DNA from: Leptospira ellisii
GTDB taxonomy: Bacteria; Spirochaetota; Leptospiria; Leptospirales; Leptospiraceae
DNA length: 16,641 bases
Assembly (NCBI RefSeq): GCF_002811955.1
Contig: NZ_NPEF01000063.1
Coordinates: 1-16,641 of the forward strand
Direction: 5' to 3'
Shown one piece after another: positions 7,661 to 16,641 of this stretch (position 1 is the first letter of the stretch; the number at the start of each line of letters is the position of its first letter). A program made the position numbers and the translations under genes. Under the pieces are notes generated by a model that saw only the letters and a list, made by a program, of their open reading frames with translations, was not told the origin of the DNA and made no database searches.

Positions 7661-9190
7661 TCAAAACAACCCGGATTCCCCGGTTTCCAGCTCGCGGACA
7701 TAGTCAATATACTCCCGCAATTTGAATTTTTTCGCGGTCGATTCCGAAGACATATAACGTATCGTTCCGAATACGTTCCGCTCCGGAAACCAAGGACGAT
7801 CGTAACCTCCGAAACACCACAAGATCCCGGTGTACGAATTCGGATCCCTTCCGTCGTATGCGTATTTGTTGTTCATGTCTTCGAGAATCTCGAACGCGGT
7901 TTCGTAATCGACGGTCCATTCGATCACCTTCTTTCCCCAAAGCATACGCAGATAATTCTGCATGGCGCCGGACAGAACGAGTTCCTTTTGGGCCGCGTTC
8001 CAAACCGTGTCGTGTGTTCCCGCGTTTTCCAACTGCTCCTTCGTATAAAGATACGGACGCGCGTCCTTCCTGTGAAACTCCAGATTCTTACGAACCCATT
8101 CCGGAAGATCGTTCAGATCTTTACGGAATGAAGGCGCGTTCCAAAACGCCAAAAAGCCGACGTCCCTCCAAGTGACGAGCTCGTCCAAAAAGGAATTGAC
8201 GTTCTCGTCCGGATGATAATAACCTTCCCGTTTGTTTTTGTTTTCCGGAACGATTACCCCCGGATCCCAACGTTGCTCCAGATTCCAATCCAGAACGGCG
8301 CATATCGTCTCCTCCTGGGAAATATGTCCGAAGTGAAGATACGGGGATAAAAAGGAGGAATACGAATCCTCCGGTCTCTGCGGTCTGCTTCTTTTTTCCG
8401 CATATCCGCCTAATCCGTGTTTTACGAATCGCTTTAGGAATTTGAGACCTTCCGCCCTTCCCCCTTTTTTGCCGGCGACGGGAGGCACGTCCGGGCAAAG
8501 AAAATTCGTTTTTTTGCATATAGTTTCGATCGCGTCCGGGCCGGACGTATACCATCGGATCTTGTGCAGAGGGGAATCCGGATTCTCCGAAAGCCAGGAT
8601 TCGCCCGAAGGGGAATACGGTTTTTCCGGTTTGGACGCGGACACGTTTCGCCAGGAAAGAGGAAACAATCTGTGGACCCTCGGTCTCAGAATCCTCGCGG
8701 CCGAAACCGATTCCCCGTACTGCGAAAGCGGTATGATGGAATTGGAATCCACCGCGAGTAGCTTGCATTCCAATTTTGCGGAAACCCCCTCCAACAAACG
8801 GGGAACGATGTAACAGGGATAATCGTCCGTGACCACCAGTGCGGCCCGGGAACCCAAAGTCTCCAAAACTTCCGAAATCGGATCGTTCGTAGTTTCGACG
8901 AACGCGCGATAGACGAGACCTAGTTTTTCCGCGTCTTTCGCGTTCGCTTCCATTCCTTCCAAAAGAAAACGGTGCAAACGGGGGGAACTCCAAGGATAGT
9001 CCATCTTCAACGGTTCGTAGATCAACAGCTCCTTTCGGTATTTTTTGGAAAGATGAACCGCGTAATCCAAGGAATGATTCCAGGCAAGACGACGCGCCGT
9101 GGACATCCAATACAATAGAAAGGGATTTTCTTCCCGTACGGGTTTTTGATTGAGATCGCGGACGCGAACCAGATTTTCTTTGGAAAACAT
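7661..9190 (-). CDS. phr: Class II deoxyribodipyrimidine photolyase
   Basis: A 509-residue FAD enzyme expected to repair cyclobutane pyrimidine dimers with blue light. Class II hallmarks are visible: the N-terminal RVRDLN followed by FLLYWMSTARRLAWNHSLDYA (about residues 9-44), SPYLHFGHIS, the ELVTWRDVGFLAFW block (near 335-348), GAMQNYLRMLWGKKVIEW (near 407-424) and YAYDGRDPNSYTGILWCFGG (near 442-461), then RPWFPERNVFGTIRYM. The ATG at 9190 is chosen, with GGAAGGA 6-12 nt upstream. The open frame extends to 9406, but those extra 72 residues would run into the CIRCE operator of groES and do not resemble a photolyase. It is somewhat longer than typical class II enzymes. It is divergent from groES, and a 13-nt palindrome (9203-9215) abuts its ribosome site. 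Confidence 0.95.
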   Translation of the reverse strand: MFSKENLVRVRDLNQKPVREENPFLLYWMSTARRLAWNHSLDYAVHLSKKYRKELLIYEPLKMDYPWSSPRLHRFLLEGMEANAKDAEKLGLVYRAFVETTNDPISEVLETLGSRAALVVTDDYPCYIVPRLLEGVSAKLECKLLAVDSNSIIPLSQYGESVSAARILRPRVHRLFPLSWRNVSASKPEKPYSPSGESWLSENPDSPLHKIRWYTSGPDAIETICKKTNFLCPDVPPVAGKKGGRAEGLKFLKRFVKHGLGGYAEKRSRPQRPEDSYSSFLSPYLHFGHISQEETICAVLDWNLEQRWDPGVIVPENKNKREGYYHPDENVNSFLDELVTWRDVGFLAFWNAPSFRKDLNDLPEWVRKNLEFHRKDARPYLYTKEQLENAGTHDTVWNAAQKELVLSGAMQNYLRMLWGKKVIEWTVDYETAFEILEDMNNKYAYDGRDPNSYTGILWCFGGYDRPWFPERNVFGTIRYMSSESTAKKFKLREYIDYVRELETGESGLF

Positions 9191-9366
9191 CCTACTTCCT
9201 TCCGACGATTCGTCGTTTTTTAAACGGAATCCGATTCTCCGAAACCCGGGTTTTACGAATATTGAAAAATCGCCTCGGAAAAAAGGATTCTGTCCGAACC
9301 GGATTTTTGCGTAAAATCCGCGGATTCCCCGATTCCGCACAAAATCGCTCGTTCGGGTTCGAATTT

Positions 9367-9393
9367 TTAGCACTCTATGAATGAAAGTGCTTG
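9367..9393. promoter_or_regulatory. CIRCE operator 1 (HrcA site), half degenerate
   Basis: Left half TTAGCACTC (9367-9375) matches the CIRCE consensus perfectly. After the standard 9-bp spacer the right half is AAGTGCTTG (9385-9393), with six of nine consensus positions kept. The degenerate end overlaps the groES -35 (9391-9396), which may be why it departs from consensus. HrcA binding here would block polymerase. Confidence 0.8.
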
Positions 9394-9419
9394 ACGCTTT
9401 GGACACGGATTTTTTTAAT
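9391..9419 (+). promoter_or_regulatory. groES-groEL promoter
   Basis: TTGACG at 9391-9396 and TTTAAT at 9414-9419 with an exact 17-bp spacer: a strong sigma-70-type promoter. It is bracketed by the two CIRCE elements. A start near 9426 would put CIRCE 2 in the first bases of the transcript. Confidence 0.8.
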
Positions 9420-9431
9420 TGGAAAACGAAG

Positions 9432-9458
9432 TAAGCACTCTTCCGTTTTAAGTGCTAA
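9432..9458. promoter_or_regulatory. CIRCE operator 2 (HrcA site)
   Basis: TAAGCACTC (9432-9440), 9-bp spacer, AAGTGCTAA (9450-9458): one mismatch per half against TTAGCACTC-N9-GAGTGCTAA. It lies just downstream of the predicted transcription start and 28 bp before the groES ATG, the classical location. HrcA repression with heat induction is expected. Confidence 0.92.
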
Positions 9459-9471
9459 ATCATATTATTTG

Positions 9472-9776
<305 letters not shown>

Positions 9777-9781
9777 TTTAG

Positions 9782-11428
<1,647 letters not shown>

Positions 11429-11457
11429 TTCATCCCTTCCATTCTTTTCGAATCGCA

Positions 11458-11494
11458 AAAGGCGGCGCGGGAATTTTCTCGGCCGCCTTTTTTT
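11458..11494 (+). terminator. groES-groEL terminator
   Basis: A 9-bp stem AAAGGCGGC (11458-11466) and GCCGCCTTT (11482-11490) with a 15-nt loop, running into T7 (11488-11494), 29 nt after the groEL stop. It separates the chaperonin operon from the downstream gene. Confidence 0.9.
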
Positions 11495-11531
11495 GTTTTC
11501 AGAGAAGCGGAATCCGAAAAACATTCCCAAC

Positions 11532-12203
11532 ATGATCCGTACAAAAATCGCGACCCTATTCCTCTTATTCCCCGTATTGGGAATCTACTCCGAATCAAAA
11601 CAGACGATCACCGTCACCGGAAACGGAACCGCGGTAGTCGAAACCGACTACGTCCAGATGACCTTCGCCGTCGAGGTCGAGGATCCAAGCGCCAAAACCG
11701 CCCAGGAAAAGAATCTTCAAAGAGCGACTAACGTGATTCAATCGCTTTCGAAGGAATTCAAAATTTCCCCCAAGGACATCTACACTACGGATTACACCTT
11801 GCAGAGACAATATCTGGAGGAAGGAAAACAAAGACCTTACCTCGCCTCCTCCGGCATCCTTTTGAAATTGAGGAACCTGAAGTTGTATAAGGATCTTCTA
11901 CTGGAGATCCAAAAATTGGGAGTCAATCAGGTGAGCGGAATCGAATTCAAATCCGATTCCACCGCTCAACAGGAAAAGGAGGCATTGACCGCCGCGTATC
12001 AGGACGCCAAAGACAAGGCTTTGACCCTAGCCAATTCCCTGGGAAAAAAGGAAGTGAGCGCAGTTAAAATCGTCGAATCCGATTCCTCCGTAAATCCGCT
12101 CGTCGTCTATCAAATGAAGGGCAGAGCCGAGGATTCCTCTCCGATATCGGTGGGGGAAAGAAAGATCCAGGCCAAGGTCACCGTGGAATTCGAAGTCAGA
12201 TAA
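11532..12203 (+). CDS. Secreted SIMPL-domain (DUF541) protein
   Basis: A 223-residue protein with a Sec signal (MIRTKIATLF then a hydrophobic core, likely cut after about Ser20) and no lipobox cysteine, so it is probably periplasmic. The rest is one SIMPL/DUF541 domain: ITVTGNGTAVVETDYVQMTF, a heptad-like helix (AQEKNLQRATNVIQSL), KDIYTTDYTLQRQY, GIEFKSDS, then AYQDAKDKALTLANSLGKK and a final VTVEFEVR strand. Family members (named after a mouse signalling partner; E. coli YggE is one) form oligomers and some are linked to oxidative stress, but no enzymatic role is established. The ATG at 11532 is chosen by signal-peptide position. The open frame starts earlier, inside the groEL terminator, which is implausible. 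The ribosome site is weak. Confidence 0.88.
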   Translation: MIRTKIATLFLLFPVLGIYSESKQTITVTGNGTAVVETDYVQMTFAVEVEDPSAKTAQEKNLQRATNVIQSLSKEFKISPKDIYTTDYTLQRQYLEEGKQRPYLASSGILLKLRNLKLYKDLLLEIQKLGVNQVSGIEFKSDSTAQQEKEALTAAYQDAKDKALTLANSLGKKEVSAVKIVESDSSVNPLVVYQMKGRAEDSSPISVGERKIQAKVTVEFEVR

Positions 12204-12255
12204 GGATCCTAAATTCTCTTGATTTTTTCCCCGCTTGCCGTTCCACTTTCGGTTT

Positions 12256-12753
12256 ATGAGCACGGCAAAATTCGAACAAAGCAAAGCGGAAGGAATTCAT
12301 AAGGAATTCGAATCCTTTGTGGGAAACTGGAAGGGAGTCGCACAGATGATGTTCGAAGAGAACAAAATCGCCGACGAATCCGCGATCTACGGAACGATCC
12401 GTACGATCTTAGGAGGAAGATTCCTTCTGCACGAATACAAAGGAAGTTACGGAGGAGAACCTCTCGAAGGCATCGCGATTTACGGTTATCACATCGGTCG
12501 AAACCGATACGAGTCCGCTTGGATCGAAACCTTCGGCATGGGAACGGGAATCCTTTTTTCGGAAGGTACTCCCGGTGCGAAGGATTGGTCCTTCTTAGGT
12601 CACTACGGAGGGGAAACTCCCGAAACCCGCTGGGGCTGGAGAACGAGTATCGAAAAAAACGGAGAGGACAAACTCACGATCTTCTCCCAAAACCTCAGAC
12701 CTACGGGAGAAAAGGCGGGCGGCGTCCGCATCCTCTACGAAAGAATCATTTGA
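12256..12753 (+). CDS. DUF1579 family protein
   Basis: A 165-residue cytoplasmic protein resembling the DUF1579 family, predicted small beta-barrel proteins of unknown function. Family-like features are FVGNWKGVAQMMFEENK near the N-terminus (Gly-x-Trp-x-Gly), TIRTILGGRFLLHEYKGSY, a YESAWIETFGMGTGILFSEG strand pair, WSFLGHYGG and a WGWRTSIE segment. No signal peptide is seen. The ATG at 12256 is preceded by pyrimidine-rich sequence without a ribosome site; an in-frame TTG at 12235 has none either, so initiation may be leaderless. It follows the SIMPL gene by 52 nt and precedes the ATP-grasp gene by 34 nt, all on one strand. Confidence 0.8.
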   Translation: MSTAKFEQSKAEGIHKEFESFVGNWKGVAQMMFEENKIADESAIYGTIRTILGGRFLLHEYKGSYGGEPLEGIAIYGYHIGRNRYESAWIETFGMGTGILFSEGTPGAKDWSFLGHYGGETPETRWGWRTSIEKNGEDKLTIFSQNLRPTGEKAGGVRILYERII

Positions 12754-12787
12754 CTTTCTTCCAGGTCTGGGAAGACATATTCAGGAA

Positions 12788-14041
12788 ATGAAACAAAAGG
12801 GGTATTTTATTTCCATAGGAGCCGGAATCAATCAAGTGCCCCTTATCTCGGCCGCGATCCGTTTGGGATATTCCGTGATCGCGGTGGATCAAAACGACAA
12901 GGCTCCCGGACTCGCGCTCGCGTCGCTGCGGATCATGGAATCGGTAACGGAATATCGTAAAATTCTAAAGATCCTTTCCGAAATTCCGATGCAGGGAACG
13001 ATCGTAGGAATCGGAACCCGCTCCTACGGGAAGGCGACTTACACCGCTTCGTATATCGCGGATAAGCTGAAGTTGCGTTATGCGCCTCTTTCCTCGGTGG
13101 AAATCTGCTCCGATAAGAATCTCCTAAAAAAAACGGTCTCCGACGCGGGAATTCTCGTACCGCAGGGATACGATTTCAAGGCGGGAATTTCCAAAAATCA
13201 ATTCCCGTTCGTCCATAAACCCGCCGGAGGCAGCGCCAAGGAAGGGATCCGAACGTTTTATGAACCGGAGGAATGGGAGCTTTTCCTAAAGTCCCGGAAA
13301 AAAAACGCGCGCCCGAAAACCGGAACCGCAAAAAGAAAAACCTCCGCTCCGGAACGCGAGGAATGGGTCGCGGAAGAATACGTCCCCGGATTCGAAATCA
13401 CCGTCTGCGGACTCGTTCAGAACGGAATTTTTTTTCCCGCCTCGATTTCGCATAAGGACGTGACCTCCTACGATCCGTATTTAGAGATCGCGCATACCCT
13501 CCCCTTTTTGAACCGCGAACTCGTCGGGGAAATCCTGCTCAACTGTCGCGCGGTGACTACGGCCGCGAAAATGAATCAGTGTCCCTTCGTCGCCGAATTC
13601 CGCATCACTCCGCAAGGCGAGATTTATCTGATAGAAGCCGCGCCGGAAGTCGGAGGGGAATTTCTCGCCGACTCGCTCATACCGTCGTATTTCGGTTCCG
13701 ATTACTTCGAAAATCTCGTCAAACTGCTCGTAGGCGAAACGATCCCGCCGTTTAAAAATTACTCTTCCGTTCCGAAAAAATTCGGAGGAATCTTCTTTTC
13801 GGCGCCTCCGCGCGGAAAATCGAAACTGACGCGTTATGCGGAATTTCAAACGACGGGAAGGGAAAAACTTTTGTTCGATCGCAAACAAAAGAAACTCGGC
13901 GAAATTTTACGCGCCTCCGAAGGAAACTCGGCCCGCGTCCGCAGCGCGGGAATCCTAGGCCCTGCGACGAACGGTCAAACGCCGGAAGAATGGAAACGAT
14001 CCGTTTTAGAAAGGTTGGAAAGCGAATTTGAATCCCTCTGA
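12788..14041 (+). CDS. ATP-grasp ligase family protein
   Basis: A 417-residue ATP-grasp protein expected to activate a carboxylate as acyl-phosphate and join it to an amine or other nucleophile; the substrate is unknown. A pre-ATP-grasp Rossmann-like domain begins FISIGAGINQVPLISAA and continues to about residue 105. The ATP-binding region has HKPAGGSAKEGI (143-154, Lys144) and the hinge EEYVPGFE (196-203). The metal-site region is EFRITPQGEIYLIEAAPEVG (270-289), where EAAPE stands in for the common E-x-N-x-R. A basic low-complexity insert (about 168-190) separates two ATP-grasp strands. The C-terminal domain (about 330-417) is less conserved. AGGA lies very close to the ATG. The gene overlaps the next one by 14 nt, tying it to a methyltransferase pair, so a small-molecule or peptide-like modification pathway is possible (inference). 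Confidence 0.85.
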   Translation: MKQKGYFISIGAGINQVPLISAAIRLGYSVIAVDQNDKAPGLALASLRIMESVTEYRKILKILSEIPMQGTIVGIGTRSYGKATYTASYIADKLKLRYAPLSSVEICSDKNLLKKTVSDAGILVPQGYDFKAGISKNQFPFVHKPAGGSAKEGIRTFYEPEEWELFLKSRKKNARPKTGTAKRKTSAPEREEWVAEEYVPGFEITVCGLVQNGIFFPASISHKDVTSYDPYLEIAHTLPFLNRELVGEILLNCRAVTTAAKMNQCPFVAEFRITPQGEIYLIEAAPEVGGEFLADSLIPSYFGSDYFENLVKLLVGETIPPFKNYSSVPKKFGGIFFSAPPRGKSKLTRYAEFQTTGREKLLFDRKQKKLGEILRASEGNSARVRSAGILGPATNGQTPEEWKRSVLERLESEFESL

Positions 14042-14675
14042 ATCCTCCTCCCAGGAGGCTTGGAACGTACATTACACGAGGAATCGGTCCAAGCTGACGT
14101 ATCCCGACGAAAACCTCGTGCGGATGTTGTCCAAGATCGTTTCGGAAAACCCCGACAGGACAGAACGCCCCAACGCCCTCGACTTCGGAACCGGATCGGG
14201 AAGACATTGCGTTTTGTTAAACGAATTCGGTTATCAAGTACACGCTGCGGACTACACGGAAAATTCCGTCCAAACGGTACGGCACGAATATCCGTTCGTA
14301 AACGCGTTCGTCACCGGCGAACCCCCTTTTCCCTTCCGAGATCGTTTTTTCGACGTCGTCGTCAGCTGGGGCGTGTTGCACTACAACACGATCGATTCCG
14401 CGAAACGGTTATTGGATGAAAAAAGAAGGATCCTCAAACGAGGGGGATATCTGGCCGGATCGGTCCGCGCAGTCGGAGACACACATCTTCGCGCGCAAGG
14501 AACCGAGATCCGCACGCCGGATCTCAAAGGCGCCTACTCTCGGTTTTATTCTCTCGAGGAACTGAAGGAATCCTTGTCCGGATTCTCCCGCGTCGAGTAC
14601 GGATACACGGAACGTACGCCGCTCGGGAAGTTGGAGGAAAGGATTTGTCACTGGATCTTTCTGGCGAAACTCTGA
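14028..14675 (+). CDS. SAM-dependent methyltransferase (first of pair)
   Basis: A 215-residue class I SAM methyltransferase. Motif I is ALDFGTGSGRH (50-60). The acidic end of beta-2 is HAADYTENS (72-80). PFPFRDRFFDVVVSWGVLHY covers motif II and the post-II region, and ILKRGGYLAGSVR is motif III. The N-terminal WNVHYTRNRSKLTYPDE resembles the substrate-side lid of small-molecule methyltransferases. The TTG at 14028 is preferred because this N-terminal segment is needed and GGTTGGAAAG precedes it; the first in-frame ATG would remove it. It overlaps the ATP-grasp gene by 14 nt and the next methyltransferase by 31 nt, indicating translational coupling. Substrate unknown. Confidence 0.87.
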   Translation: MNPSESSSQEAWNVHYTRNRSKLTYPDENLVRMLSKIVSENPDRTERPNALDFGTGSGRHCVLLNEFGYQVHAADYTENSVQTVRHEYPFVNAFVTGEPPFPFRDRFFDVVVSWGVLHYNTIDSAKRLLDEKRRILKRGGYLAGSVRAVGDTHLRAQGTEIRTPDLKGAYSRFYSLEELKESLSGFSRVEYGYTERTPLGKLEERICHWIFLAKL

Positions 14676-15538
14676 ACGAGGATTGTCCCTGCTGCGGAAC
14701 CGGGCACTGGAGATTCCTATACCGTTCCACATTCAATCGATATAATATTCCAATTTACGAATGTATTTCCTGCGGTCTTCGGACCCAGTATCCGAGACCG
14801 GCGCCCTCCGAATTGTACACGGAGGAATACTACACGGGAGGTGCCGTCTTCTCCTATCGCGACGAAAGACGCACCGAAACCTACGACCGATACGTCTGGA
14901 ACGCAAGGATCAAAAACATCCGGCGTTTCCGACCGCAAGGGGAATTTTTGGACGTGGGTTGTTCCTTCGGCGGATTTCTCAACTGCGCCCGAGAAGCGGG
15001 TTTTAACGTAACCGGCGTCGAAATTTCCCCTTATTCCGCCAAGGTCGCGGCCGACCGCGGCTTTCGGATTTATACGGGAGAATTTTTGGAGGCGGATCTT
15101 CCCGAAAATTTTTTCGACGTCGTCACGCTCGTCGAAGTGATCGAACATCTATCCGAACCGAAACTCGTATTCGAAAAACTCAACAGCATTCTGAAACCGG
15201 GCGGTTTACTTCTTTTACAAACCGCCAACTTCGAAGGTTGGCAGGCGGCGGAAGCGGGCCCTTCGTATCACTACTATCTGCCCGGGCATTTTTATTATTA
15301 TTCCGAATCCAATCTGAAAAAAATTCTTGATCGATCCGGTTTTAGGGATCATATCACGTATCCCGGAGTGGACTTTCCCCTTTCGGCGAAACTCCTGAAG
15401 TCCAGGGGGAGTTTTCGATCCTGGACGGAATATAGTAAATGGTTCCGAATCGCGATCTATCACTGGAAAAGCAAACTCAGAAAAAAAGACAGGCCCTTGA
15501 CCTCTTCGATGGTCTTATACAGCTTTAAGGCGGAGTAA
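14645..15538 (+). CDS. Zinc-ribbon SAM methyltransferase (second of pair)
   Basis: A 297-residue protein with an N-terminal zinc ribbon (Cys14, Cys16 or Cys17, then Cys40 and Cys43 in CISCG), a tyrosine-rich linker (ELYTEEYYTGG) and a class I methyltransferase core. Motif I is GEFLDVGCSFGGFL (99-112), beta-2 VTGVEISPYSA, then FFDVVTLVEVIEHL and ILKPGGLLLLQT. This zinc-ribbon plus methyltransferase layout is common among enzymes that modify sugars or small metabolites in surface-glycan and natural-product clusters. The TTG at 14645 is supported by GGAGG at 14633-14637; the zinc ribbon begins soon after, so a later start would damage it. It ends one base before the YihY gene. Having two dissimilar methyltransferases in a row suggests two methylation steps or a complex (inference). 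Confidence 0.88.
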   Translation: MSLDLSGETLNEDCPCCGTGHWRFLYRSTFNRYNIPIYECISCGLRTQYPRPAPSELYTEEYYTGGAVFSYRDERRTETYDRYVWNARIKNIRRFRPQGEFLDVGCSFGGFLNCAREAGFNVTGVEISPYSAKVAADRGFRIYTGEFLEADLPENFFDVVTLVEVIEHLSEPKLVFEKLNSILKPGGLLLLQTANFEGWQAAEAGPSYHYYLPGHFYYYSESNLKKILDRSGFRDHITYPGVDFPLSAKLLKSRGSFRSWTEYSKWFRIAIYHWKSKLRKKDRPLTSSMVLYSFKAE

Positions 15539-15539
15539 G

Positions 15540-16641
<1,102 letters not shown>

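Noticed and set aside
8121..9110. A 329-codon minus-strand frame within the photolyase gene
   Set aside because: Same strand, alternate frame of a strongly recognisable photolyase; the product is Arg/Gly/Ser-rich and has no ribosome site.
9191..9406. N-terminal extension of the photolyase
   Set aside because: It would place the start inside CIRCE 1 and add 72 basic residues unlike any photolyase; the ATG at 9190 has a good ribosome site.
12757..12775. Hairpin TCTTCC/GGAAGA before the ATP-grasp gene as a terminator
   Set aside because: A six-bp stem with no T tract; at most it could influence translation of the next gene.

Overview
The window comes from a pathogenic Leptospira (spirochaete). 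The diagnostic gene is a complete 272-residue lipL32, the major outer-membrane lipoprotein of pathogenic leptospires. The dual CIRCE operators on groES-groEL, the spirochaetal-type lipobox and the frequent TTG starts also fit. By eye the DNA is clearly richer in G+C than L. interrogans, so a higher-GC member of the pathogen clade is more likely; the species cannot be fixed from this window.

Layout. 1-451: a small hypothetical ORF between the arms of a perfect 75-bp inverted repeat whose left arm starts at base 1. 488-1426: lipL32 with its own promoter region and a textbook terminator. 1427-3502: a large acyl-CoA dehydrogenase preceded by palindromes and closed by a hairpin. 3503-5634: a minus-strand atypical SDR of the TIP30/HTATIP2 type, divergent from a six-helix membrane class III adenylate cyclase. 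5635-6547: an accessory-looking stretch with a palindromic intergenic element, a broken minus-strand gene visible only by following frames across a poly-A tract and one stop codon, an (AAGG)8 microsatellite and GC-rich hairpins. 6548-7109: an orphan MepB-family gene. 7253-9190 (minus): a class II CPD photolyase followed by an Mpo1-like (DUF962) membrane protein. 9367-11494: the groES-groEL operon under two CIRCE operators, with a strong terminator. 11532-16641 (plus): a SIMPL-domain secreted protein, a DUF1579 protein, then a tightly packed set of an ATP-grasp ligase, two SAM methyltransferases and a YihY/BrkB membrane protein that runs off the window.

How the genes work together. Most of the window is core housekeeping: lipoprotein, chaperonin, fatty-acid oxidation, cAMP signalling, DNA repair. 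The unexplained unit is 12788-16641. The ATP-grasp gene overlaps the first methyltransferase by 14 nt, which overlaps the second by 31 nt, and one base separates that from the YihY gene, so the four are probably translationally coupled. The YihY protein carries a large propeller-like domain after its third membrane helix, predicted to face the periplasm. This operon and its fusion protein are the best candidates for undescribed biology. The inverted repeat beside lipL32 is the most striking DNA-level signal, but it could be an assembly fold-back and must be checked against reads.
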